A stretch of DNA of 64,000 bases from Bdellovibrio bacteriovorus (lineage in GTDB: Bacteria > Bdellovibrionota > Bdellovibrionia > Bdellovibrionales > Bdellovibrionaceae), in contig NZ_CP020946.1 in the NCBI RefSeq assembly GCF_002208115.1, forward strand, positions 930,001 through 994,000, written 5' to 3'. A program made the translations under genes and the position numbers. Shown here piece after piece: positions 1-7,179 of the stretch. The notes under the pieces were generated by a model, which had not been told where the DNA came from, searched no databases, and was given only the letters and a program-made list of their open reading frames with translations. How positions within the stretch are numbered: the first letter of the stretch is position 1; every line of letters begins with the position of its first letter.

Positions 1-1
1 T

Positions 2-133
2 GACCGCTGGGAGATTGAAAGAAACCCGAACACCAAAGTGACGGGTGATCTGAAGGTCGGTCAGAAGGTGACGATTGAATACACGATGGCGGCAGATACT
101 GTGGAAGTGAAAAGCGAAGGCAAGAAAAAGTAA
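2..133 (+). CDS. 3' end of an unidentified CDS (5' truncated by window)
   Basis: The second frame is open from the first bases to a TAA at 131-133 and encodes 43 residues ending in a Lys/Glu-rich tail. The visible part has the pattern TGDLKVGQKVTIEYTM, a beta-strand/turn pattern like the end of a small OB-like or DUF5666-like beta domain. Family membership is a guess from this short stretch. About 130 bases without a clear terminator separate it from the next gene. Confidence 0.6.
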   Translation, partial: DRWEIERNPNTKVTGDLKVGQKVTIEYTMAADTVEVKSEGKKK

Positions 134-265
134 CTTCTTGTGGTTTCTTAAAGGGCTGAAATCTAGTTGATGAATTCTTAATTCTGATGCGCTGGAATGC
201 TGTTGTGTGAGGTGGGGAGCCTCGGATAAACCCTGATGTTGGTCAACAACAACAGGGGGTTCGCC

Positions 266-841
266 ATGGCGGCACTCAAAAAGGTTCTGATTTCAGCCTT
301 TATTACTGGTCACATCGTGATGATGATCACAGCGGCACTGCCGGACCGCAGTGCCGTCGGGGACCGCATCCTGCAGGCCCTGTCGCCTTATCAGGTTTTC
401 TTCGGATTGGATCAGCCCTGGAGCATGTTTGCTCCCAATCCTGCATCAGTAAATTCTTACTTAACTGCGACAATCACATTCAAAGATGGCTCGACCGAAC
501 AGTGGACCTTCCCGAGGGCTTCGCAGTTGGACAGCTGGGACCGTTTCACAGCGGGTGAACGCTATCGCAAGTATCAGCAGGATAATCTTCTGCCGATGGA
601 AAAATCAGAACTGTGGTTTGATTTGTCCCGTTATGTGGCGCGCGAAGTGGCCAAGTTGGAACAACTGGGTCGCAAGCGTGAGTTTGAACAGCTATATTTC
701 TATCGTCACACCAATACTGTACAGCCGCCGACCCAGGTGTTTATACCGCATGGACAGATGAGCACGGCCTACACCAGCGAAAGTGTTTTCCACTTTAAAC
801 CCACCGGAGGACCTCGTTATGAAGCTAACAACTCTCACTAG
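266..841 (+). CDS. HTTM-associated companion protein (DUF5819-like), copy A
   Basis: This 191-residue protein has one N-terminal hydrophobic segment (about residues 5-25), suggesting a membrane-anchored or exported protein. The conserved motif QPWSMFAPNP follows at about 50-60, then a mostly beta region with charged and aromatic residues. From memory, proteins with a W-x-x-FAPNP motif are often encoded beside HTTM-domain membrane proteins (DUF5819-like), which fits the next gene. An upstream in-frame ATG at 236 exists, but the G-rich ribosome binding site before 266 favours the later start. The 3' end overlaps the next gene by 23 bases, so translation is probably coupled. A paralogue lies at 2728-3342 in inverted orientation. 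The biochemical role is unknown. Confidence 0.75.
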   Translation: MAALKKVLISAFITGHIVMMITAALPDRSAVGDRILQALSPYQVFFGLDQPWSMFAPNPASVNSYLTATITFKDGSTEQWTFPRASQLDSWDRFTAGERYRKYQQDNLLPMEKSELWFDLSRYVAREVAKLEQLGRKREFEQLYFYRHTNTVQPPTQVFIPHGQMSTAYTSESVFHFKPTGGPRYEANNSH

Positions 842-1772
842 TGGATTGAATGAATTTTTCTTTAAGCCCCAGCCGGTGCATACCGTGGCGTTGCTGCGAG
901 TATTGTTCGGAGTCGTTTTGCTGATCAATTGGTTTATGGTGTGGAACCATCTGGACACGTTCTGGGGAGTTGAAGGGATCTTCTCTTTGGAAAGCGCTTT
1001 AAAGATGGGGAGCGCCTTCCGCTTTAGTTTGTTTGAACTGTTACCACCGGATCCGCGGGTGCCGGCGCTGCTGGCCCTGGTTCATTTGGGGGCGGTGATC
1101 GGGGTGCTATTCGGGCTTTTCACCCGCACCTCCATTGCGGTGGCATTTTTCACGCTGATTTCGTTTCATAACCGCAACGTCTTTGTTCTGAACAGCTCTG
1201 ACATTGTGATCCGCAATTTTCTGTTTTTGTTGTTCCTGACTCCTTGTGGGGACTGGTTGTCGGTGGATCGCTGGTGGCAGGTGCGACGGGGGCTGGCGCC
1301 GGAAGAACCGGTGGATAAAGCGCCATGGGGGCTGCGTTTGATGCAGATTCAGTTCAGTATCATTTACATTGCCACGGTGATGTTCAAAATGAAGGGGGCT
1401 TTGTGGGCGGACGGGACGGCAGTATACGTTGCGACCCGTCTGGATGAATTCGTGCGCATGCCATTGGGTTTGCTGAACAATCTGCTGGTGATCAAGTTTT
1501 TGACCTGGTCGACCTTGGCGGTGGAGCTGGCTTTGGGGACTCTGATCTGGATTCGAGAACTGCGCTACTGGGTGTTGCTGGCCGGTGTGGGTTTGCACCT
1601 GGGAATCGAGCTTTCAATGAATATTCCGATGTTTGAATGGATCATGATTATAGTGATGATCTGCATGGTGGACCCAGAAGATATGAAAGACTGGCTGACA
1701 CTGGCGAAAGAGGGAAGATTGTTTTCAAGTATTTTGTCCTGGAGACCGCCGATACTGGCCAAAGTTAAATAA
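819..1772 (+). CDS. HTTM-domain membrane protein (vitamin K-dependent gamma-carboxylase-like), copy A
   Basis: This 317-residue integral membrane protein has the HTTM layout. An N-terminal amphipathic stretch (FFFKPQPVHTVALLRV) is followed by several hydrophobic segments, and an IQFSIIYIATVMFK segment leads to a WADGTAVY motif near residues 180-205. K190 sits where gamma-glutamyl carboxylases have their catalytic-base lysine region. A GLHLGIELSMNIPMFEW segment follows near 255-275. The start at 819 is chosen because GGAGGA lies 7 bases upstream; the GTG at 783 has no such site. It overlaps the companion gene by 23 bases. Bacterial HTTM proteins are usually of unknown substrate, so carboxylation is family-based inference only. 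A clear terminator follows the stop codon. Confidence 0.85.
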   Translation: MKLTTLTSGLNEFFFKPQPVHTVALLRVLFGVVLLINWFMVWNHLDTFWGVEGIFSLESALKMGSAFRFSLFELLPPDPRVPALLALVHLGAVIGVLFGLFTRTSIAVAFFTLISFHNRNVFVLNSSDIVIRNFLFLLFLTPCGDWLSVDRWWQVRRGLAPEEPVDKAPWGLRLMQIQFSIIYIATVMFKMKGALWADGTAVYVATRLDEFVRMPLGLLNNLLVIKFLTWSTLAVELALGTLIWIRELRYWVLLAGVGLHLGIELSMNIPMFEWIMIIVMICMVDPEDMKDWLTLAKEGRLFSSILSWRPPILAKVK

Positions 1773-1775
1773 ATA

Positions 1776-1807
1776 AAAAAGCCGCTGGTTGCAGCGGCTT
1801 TTTTTGT
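1776..1807. terminator. bidirectional intrinsic terminator between two HTTM genes
   Basis: A perfect 7-bp stem, GCCGCTG with CAGCGGC and loop GTTG (1781-1798), is flanked by a run of A on the left and a run of T on the right. It can therefore stop the rightward HTTM gene ending at 1772 and the leftward one ending at 1815. Confidence 0.9.
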
Positions 1808-1814
1808 ATCCTAG

Positions 1815-2753
1815 TTATGTTGTTGCTGGTTCGGGATGTTTTGTGCGGGACCTGCGGTATTCCTGAAGCTTTTGAATCCATCGGTCGATGTCCCGGGAAT
1901 CCACCATGCTGATCATGACCACAATCATCGCCCATTCAAAAACCGGAATGGACATTGTGAACTCAATTCCCAGATGCAGGCCGACTCCAGCCAGCAGCAC
2001 CCAGTAGCGCAGTTCCTTCACCCACACCAGAGTTCCCAGGGCAAATTCAACAAGCAAGGTCGACCAGGTGATGTATTTGATCAGGACCATATTGTTCAGA
2101 ATTGGCAGTTCAAAACGGACAAAATCATCCAGGCGCGTGGCGATATAGACAGCGGTGCCATCAACCCAGCGGTCGCCTTTGATTTTGAATAACACCGTGG
2201 CTATATAAATGATGCAGAACTGAATCTGAATCATGCGTAAGGCCCAAGGCGCTTTTTCTGCTGGAACCTCAGGGGCTTTGCCTTTTAGGCGCAGTCGCCA
2301 GCGGTCGATGGAAAAAGCGTCACCAGACGGGGTGAACAGAAGCAGGAACAAGAAAACTCTTAAGACAGAGTCTGCACTGTTCATGATAAAACCGTTACGG
2401 TGATGAAATGAAGTCAAGGTGACAAAGGCAATTAGAATGGACATCCTTGTCCACGCGCCGAATGTCAAAGCTAGGACGGCCAGCAGATGCACGAAGGCAA
2501 TTGTGGCTGTGACTTTGTACGAGTTCGGCATGTAGTCAAATAAAGAAAAACGCAGGGGATTACCGTACTGCTGCGCAGTTTGCAATGACACAATTCCATC
2601 GGGTCCAAAAAGAACTTCCAGATCCGTATATATCATCAGCCAATTGAACAGCAGAATCAGTCCCAAGCCAATTCGCAGCAGGGCGACGCTATAGACTGGT
2701 TGCGGTTTGAACAGAAACTCATCAACGCTATTGGCGATTGTTCGTAGCTTCAT
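1815..2753 (-). CDS. HTTM-domain membrane protein, copy B (inverted paralogue)
   Basis: This 312-residue protein is clearly paralogous to the HTTM protein at 819-1772. It shares the FKPQPVYSVALLRIG start, the TSFHHRNGFIMNSAD segment, the IQFCIIYIATVLFKIKG helix with the corresponding lysine, the W-x-DGTAVYIATRLDDF motif and the GLHLGIEFTMSIPVFEW segment. The ATG at 2753 has an AAAGG-type ribosome binding site; a longer in-frame extension to 2798 overlaps the upstream gene further and lacks one. The start lies 26 bases inside the companion gene, reproducing the architecture of copy A. Transcription converges on the terminator at 1776-1807. Substrate unknown. Confidence 0.85.
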   Translation of the reverse strand: MKLRTIANSVDEFLFKPQPVYSVALLRIGLGLILLFNWLMIYTDLEVLFGPDGIVSLQTAQQYGNPLRFSLFDYMPNSYKVTATIAFVHLLAVLALTFGAWTRMSILIAFVTLTSFHHRNGFIMNSADSVLRVFLFLLLFTPSGDAFSIDRWRLRLKGKAPEVPAEKAPWALRMIQIQFCIIYIATVLFKIKGDRWVDGTAVYIATRLDDFVRFELPILNNMVLIKYITWSTLLVEFALGTLVWVKELRYWVLLAGVGLHLGIEFTMSIPVFEWAMIVVMISMVDSRDIDRWIQKLQEYRRSRTKHPEPATT

Positions 2754-3342
2754 GGCGAATCCTTTCAAAGGTCGGGGTGTAAACGAAGATCGTTTCAATG
2801 TCGTATTTGCTGCTCAGGGTGCCATGTGGAATCAGTGGGGCCTCTGGCGGAGGAGCGACTCGGCTCTGATATCGTTTGAAGGATATTTCCTTCAGGATGC
2901 GGTTCTTGCCGGTGCTTTCGGCCTGCATCACTTCTCGAGTCACAAAGCGGGAGACATCGAACCAGACAAGCTCGTTTTGATTTGGTAGCAGGGTCTCTTG
3001 GCCTAGTAGGCGATAGCGGTCTCCGGTCAAAACTTTACGGGGGCCATTGATATTCAGAGGGCGAGGCATCTTCCAAACACCTGTGGAGCCGTCGTCGAAT
3101 TTAAGGTCGGCTTCGATGAACGCATTGGTGTTCATTGGATTCGGAGCAAACATCGCCCAGGGTTGATAGAGCATAACCAGTGCTTGATAACGTTTCACAA
3201 ACGACATGAAGCGTTCTCCCAATTTGCTCTGATCGGGCAGGCCGTCAACGACCATGATGCCCACATTCAGGGTGAAGAAGCTCATGATGATGATTTTTTT
3301 TGACTGATTGAATGCAAATTGCATCTTTTCTTTCAGTGTCAC
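2728..3342 (-). CDS. HTTM-associated companion protein (DUF5819-like), copy B
   Basis: This protein of about 205 residues is paralogous to the one at 266-841: a short basic N-terminus, one hydrophobic segment (about residues 15-40), the motif QPWAMFAPNP, the strand LKFDDGSTGVWKMPRP, and ELVWFDVSRFVTREV. The frame stays open upstream to a TTG at 3504. The GTG at 3342 is preferred because AGGAG lies 8 bases upstream and it gives a length like the paralogue (191 aa). An ATG at 3324 is the alternative. It overlaps the downstream HTTM gene by 26 bases. Function unknown; context says it works with the HTTM protein. Confidence 0.7.
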   Translation of the reverse strand: MTLKEKMQFAFNQSKKIIIMSFFTLNVGIMVVDGLPDQSKLGERFMSFVKRYQALVMLYQPWAMFAPNPMNTNAFIEADLKFDDGSTGVWKMPRPLNINGPRKVLTGDRYRLLGQETLLPNQNELVWFDVSRFVTREVMQAESTGKNRILKEISFKRYQSRVAPPPEAPLIPHGTLSSKYDIETIFVYTPTFERIRHEATNNRQ

Positions 3343-3657
3343 TGTTTTTTCTCCTGTGGAGGATCCGTCCTTAAATGATATTTGCATATGGTTCTTAACA
3401 TAGAATTCTCGGAATAGTTCTTTACGCTTTTGCAAGTTTCTGAAGGTCAGCTTCCCAATTCTGCGAAGTCTGCAATGCTGATTAACATACTTTGGAAGTG
3501 TCAATTAAATGGCTGAAATTATGATTTATTTAAGTGTCAAAAATATTTTCTGCGTTCTAAAAATTCTGTCAGCTCGAAGAAAAAATTAACCGGTCGTTGT
3601 CTGTAGCGGTGGATGTCTTCCATTGCCGCGGGCGAGGGCTGCAAAAAGGAGAATGCA
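3343..3657. other. divergent intergenic region between the HTTM module and the secreted repeat-protein gene
   Basis: This gap of about 315 bases separates divergent genes. It is AT-rich in the middle. The 9-base word AAGTGTCAA occurs twice as a direct repeat (about 3495-3503 and 3532-3540). A weak promoter-like pair, TGTCAA and TAAAAA separated by 17 bases, lies at about 3535-3563 on the plus strand. A leftward open frame at 3537-3761 lies antisense to the next gene and I do not regard it as coding. Confidence 0.45.
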
Positions 3658-6438
3658 ATGGGTGGGATGTCTGGGAAAGTGATTTTCCTGGCGGGGATGT
3701 CGATGATTGCAAACGTCGCGTTTGCAAATAAACCGACAAATAATACCGTCAAGAAAGACACGCAGGTAATTGAAGTTGGGGGCCGCGGAGGATTTGTAAA
3801 TCTTAACTCTAAGGTTATTCAGGCTGTTGGGAACAACGGTAACAATGGCAACAGTGGAGTTGTCGGAAATAACGGTATTGTTGGCAGCAGCGGCAACAAC
3901 GGTAACAATGGCAATAATGGACTTGCCGGAAATAACGGTATCGTTGGCAGCAGCGGTAACAACGGCAATAATGGTAATAACGGAATTGTCGGGAATAACG
4001 GTATTGTCGGTAGCAGTGGCAACAACGGCAATAACGGAAATAACGGAAATAACGGTAACAATGCCGTCCTAGGAAACAACGGGGTTCTTGGAAGTAGCGG
4101 GAACAACGGAAGTAACGGTAATAACGGTAACAACGGTAATAACGGAGTTATCGGGAACAACGGTATTGTTGGTAACAACGGCAACAACGGCAACAACGGC
4201 AATAACGGCGGCAATAACGGCAATAACGGCAATAACGGCAACAACGGAAACAACGGAAACAACGGAAACAATGGCCATAACGGTCACAACGGGCACAAAG
4301 GTACCACCACGGGATATAGCACCGGCTATACAACGGGTTATACGACGGGTTACACCACGGGCTATACCACCGGTTATACGTCAACTGGTTATACGTCTAC
4401 AGGCTACTCCACTGGGTACACAACGGCGACGACTTACGGTCCGACGACCAGTGTAACGACTGCCACCACTTACAATCCTGACACGGCAACCACAGTAACG
4501 ACGGCAACGTCTACTTCTGTGACTACATCCACGACAGGTGAAGTGACGACGTCTTCCAGCTCGTCCAGTTCTTCCACGTCTTCAACTTCTACTTCCACGA
4601 CCGGAGAGTCCACGGCGACATCCTCCAGTTCGACTGGATTCAAAGAAGAAGAGAAAAATAAACTGCGGGCGAAATTGAAGCCTCTGTTCCACCTGAGCTT
4701 CGATTACGGTCAGTACATCGTGAATCTGACTCCGCACTTCAGAAATGTGCAACCGGCGTCCATCGTAAAGTATGACTACCGTCCAACTTCCGATACGCTG
4801 ATTTACGGCGATTATCGTGACGGTTTCCAAAAAACTGTTTACGGTGCTATCGAAGTGGGTCTGGGTGCGCAGGTGCGTTTCTGGTTCGACAATGCGACAG
4901 GTTTGCGTCAGCACTTCTGGGGCTATGTCGGCGTTCTGCCAATCATGGGTAAAGAGACAGAGTCTGTTCGCTATGTGAGCACTCTGGACAAAGCCCGTAA
5001 TATGGGTGGTCGCTGGTCTGTTCCAAAAGACGCCGCGGATCTGGACACGTGGGATCCAGGTGACAGCATCACTTACATCGGTCACGGTGGAATCATCTTC
5101 TCTGCAGGCGCGGGCTTCGGTCCGGTGGGTGCAGGGGTTGCAAAACTGGCGAACGGTACGTGGGAAACTTACGTGGAAAAAGTCGGTTCGGACCGTGCCT
5201 ACGTAAAAATGTCCAAAGGTAAGCTGAACAGCTTCTCGATGTTCACGAATGTGTCCATCCTGACGTTGAGCTTGAGTGAGTTCAGATCTTCCGATGACGG
5301 ATTCTCCTTCTTGTTCGATTTGACGACCGATACTGGCCGCAAAGCATACGAAGACGTGATCCGCGGAAACGTTTTGGCTTCAGAAACTCTGTCAGCCGAC
5401 AAACCACGAAACTTGGTTGAGCGTGCTCCAGTTGTTAAGGTTGAAACATTCAGATCTGTGGCGACGGGCCGTGTTGTCAGCAAGTCTTTGGCTTTGCCAA
5501 TCATTTGGGACAAAACGTACAGCAAGGGTAAGATCAACTCTTACACCACATCTGAAATGCATTTGGATCGCAACACTGCCGTTGTTCACTACGGAATCTA
5601 CTCTGATTCTGAAGACAGCCGCTTCTGGTTCAAGCATAAAGAAAAAGACTTCATGTTCTATGGTGCCAAGTATTCTGTTGAAAACTGGGATAGCAAAGCG
5701 CGCATGGAAAGCATGTTTGGTACTTATTCTTATGCCTTCAAGCACGAAAGCTCCAACGGCAAACGTCTAAGATCCGGTATCTATGCTTTGGTTAAGAAAA
5801 CCGGCTTGGATTCCCTGATGGTGGGCGTGCCTGATGCAGATTTGGGTTACACCGGCATTGAGTTCAACGTGAACTTCAGTGACGAAAACACCATGAGACT
5901 GATGAGAGCGGCTCAGAGCATGAGTCAGGATGCCTTCATCGACAAGTCCACGGATCAGATCTATTCCTACTTCAACGAGCGCAATGATCCTTACGATCTG
6001 TGCATGATGGATAGTGGAGCACGTCTTCCGGGTTCTTGCGTGAACGTCACGACCAAGAAAACGGCCGAGGCCGCAAGCAAAATGTACTATGCTTTGAAGA
6101 CCATGTATAAAACGATGAACTCCGATCCTAAGGCGTTTGCCGCCGCTTACGGCGCATTCGGTGAAGGTATGGCAGAGAATCTGTTCACATTCCGTGCGGC
6201 GATGTCCATTGCGGGTGCGGGCACCACAATCGACTATCTGGTTGAAGGTACTCACATCAATATGTACTTCCGTGAATGGATGGTGGATGGTTCCGGACGC
6301 TGGGTGCCTGCAGTTCAATCTCCGAACTACAAAGGTCTTCCATTCCAGCCGGCAACTCGTCACTCGAAAGTGCGCGGTATGATCATCGGAAATTCCGATG
6401 CAGGAAAAATTCCGCACATGATGCCAGTCACTTTCTAA
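3658..6438 (+). CDS. large secreted repeat protein: Gly-X-Y (GNN) stalk, TGY repeats, Ser/Thr linker and C-terminal domain
   Basis: 926 residues. The ATG at 3658 is chosen because AAGGAG lies just upstream; the frame opens at 3613 without a site. A signal peptide ending in the NVAFANK region spans about residues 1-24. Residues 58-215 form an almost uninterrupted Gly-X-Y array dominated by GNN, with GIV, GSS, GVL and a final GHN block. It has a single Gly-to-Ala position and one extra Gly. Nine TGY units follow (about 218-254), then about 70 residues rich in Ser and Thr. From about residue 330 there is a 600-residue soluble domain I do not recognise; it has two cysteines close together near residue 790. 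The gene is the first of seven consecutive genes for exported proteins. The stalk suggests an extended surface or periplasmic filament bearing a C-terminal head, by inference. No family identified. Confidence 0.85.
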   Translation: MGGMSGKVIFLAGMSMIANVAFANKPTNNTVKKDTQVIEVGGRGGFVNLNSKVIQAVGNNGNNGNSGVVGNNGIVGSSGNNGNNGNNGLAGNNGIVGSSGNNGNNGNNGIVGNNGIVGSSGNNGNNGNNGNNGNNAVLGNNGVLGSSGNNGSNGNNGNNGNNGVIGNNGIVGNNGNNGNNGNNGGNNGNNGNNGNNGNNGNNGNNGHNGHNGHKGTTTGYSTGYTTGYTTGYTTGYTTGYTSTGYTSTGYSTGYTTATTYGPTTSVTTATTYNPDTATTVTTATSTSVTTSTTGEVTTSSSSSSSSTSSTSTSTTGESTATSSSSTGFKEEEKNKLRAKLKPLFHLSFDYGQYIVNLTPHFRNVQPASIVKYDYRPTSDTLIYGDYRDGFQKTVYGAIEVGLGAQVRFWFDNATGLRQHFWGYVGVLPIMGKETESVRYVSTLDKARNMGGRWSVPKDAADLDTWDPGDSITYIGHGGIIFSAGAGFGPVGAGVAKLANGTWETYVEKVGSDRAYVKMSKGKLNSFSMFTNVSILTLSLSEFRSSDDGFSFLFDLTTDTGRKAYEDVIRGNVLASETLSADKPRNLVERAPVVKVETFRSVATGRVVSKSLALPIIWDKTYSKGKINSYTTSEMHLDRNTAVVHYGIYSDSEDSRFWFKHKEKDFMFYGAKYSVENWDSKARMESMFGTYSYAFKHESSNGKRLRSGIYALVKKTGLDSLMVGVPDADLGYTGIEFNVNFSDENTMRLMRAAQSMSQDAFIDKSTDQIYSYFNERNDPYDLCMMDSGARLPGSCVNVTTKKTAEAASKMYYALKTMYKTMNSDPKAFAAAYGAFGEGMAENLFTFRAAMSIAGAGTTIDYLVEGTHINMYFREWMVDGSGRWVPAVQSPNYKGLPFQPATRHSKVRGMIIGNSDAGKIPHMMPVTF
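3829..4302 (+). repeat. in-frame 9-base (GNN codon) tandem repeat array
   Basis: The DNA behind the Gly-X-Y stalk is a degenerate 9-bp period (GG-N AA-Y AA-Y) over about 470 bases. Interspersed units encode GIV, GSS and GVL. Copy-number change by whole units would keep the frame, so the stalk length could vary between strains. Confidence 0.85.
4309..4419 (+). repeat. tandem Thr-Gly-Tyr repeat (9 units)
   Basis: Nine TGY tripeptides are spaced by one or two Ser/Thr residues ([13 protein letters not shown]). They lie directly after the GHN/GHK end of the Gly-X-Y stalk and before the Ser/Thr-rich linker. Confidence 0.85.
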
Positions 6439-6464
6439 CCCCGGGTTAGAGAAGTGTTCTCGCA

Positions 6465-6504
6465 AAAGGCCGTTGGTGAACACCAGCGGCCTTTCCTTTT
6501 TTTT
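6465..6504 (+). terminator. intrinsic terminator after the GNN-repeat gene
   Basis: A 14-bp stem (AAAGGCCGTTGGTG with CACCAGCGGCCTTT, one G-U pair) with a two-base loop is followed by CC and eight T. It separates the repeat-protein gene from the next six genes, so these probably start from their own promoter. Confidence 0.9.
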
Positions 6505-6639
6505 CGTCGAACATTTCTGATTGATAATTACATTCTCTTTAATTGCGGATCTGTAGTTTGAATTTCCTTTTGCCAGGTTGGTAAAAAATATTTCGCACCA
6601 AAAAAACAAATTCCAATCAAGGAATGGGAAAGGGAAGTT

Positions 6640-7170
6640 ATGAAACTCAAGGCGCTTCTTGCGGGAGTTTTGTTGGCGACAACAATGCAGGCGACTGCGA
6701 ATGAATTCGATGATGGCACTGGAGAATTCGATCCACGCCCGCTTCCTCAATATTCTGAAGCAGAGCTGCAGAAGAAAATTGAGAATGAGATGGCGATCGC
6801 CTGTTCAGGCAATCTTTGTAAGATCGTCGGCCAGGACAGCAGTGGTTCCGGATGGACCGTGCAGTTTCAGGTCGGTTACGGACGCGCCAATGGGGGCGAC
6901 GGGGATACCATCTACATCGGCGACTATGACAACGGCAATAACAACAGTAACGGCTACGCAAACATCACTGTGACATACAAGAACTACAAGTGCCGTTCCA
7001 ATCTGCTGGTTACGCCGGCGGTATATCGTTTTGTAAATACCTACCTGTACAACATGGTGAACTCCGATGGTTCTGTGAAGAGAAACTTCTCTCCAGCGGA
7101 TCAGACGGTGGTTTTGTTCTATACAACCATGCTGAACAAAGTCAGCTCATGTGGCAGCGGTCTTAACTAG
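6640..7170 (+). CDS. small secreted protein of unknown function
   Basis: 176 residues with a clear signal peptide (MKLKALLAGVLLATTMQATA). The mature part begins acidic (EFDDGTGEFD) and has a central Gly/Asn/Asp-rich stretch with GDYDNGNNNSNG. It has four cysteines: a close pair at ACSGNLCK, then single ones in YKCRSN and SSCGSG. This fits a disulphide-stabilised periplasmic or surface protein. The ATG follows AGGGAAGTT. It sits 9 bases before the next gene, and the following five genes run the same way. I recognise no family. Confidence 0.75.
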   Translation: MKLKALLAGVLLATTMQATANEFDDGTGEFDPRPLPQYSEAELQKKIENEMAIACSGNLCKIVGQDSSGSGWTVQFQVGYGRANGGDGDTIYIGDYDNGNNNSNGYANITVTYKNYKCRSNLLVTPAVYRFVNTYLYNMVNSDGSVKRNFSPADQTVVLFYTTMLNKVSSCGSGLN

Positions 7171-7179
7171 AGGTCTTAA

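Noticed and set aside
171-184. Near-palindrome TGAATTCTTAATTC before the first companion gene
   Set aside because: Short, imperfect and AT-rich; no promoter or regulator context supports it as an operator.
3537-3761. 74-residue leftward frame with a hydrophobic start
   Set aside because: It lies antisense to the start of the GNN-repeat gene, has no ribosome binding site and mirrors the signal-peptide region.
3819-4384. Leftward and other-frame open frames rich in [15 protein letters not shown] or RCCRYC
   Set aside because: They are antisense or frame-shifted readings of the Gly-X-Y repeat DNA, which lacks stop codons in several frames because of its 9-base period.
5767-6750. 327-residue leftward open frame
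   Set aside because: Antisense to the C-terminal domain of the repeat protein and across the terminator at 6465-6504.
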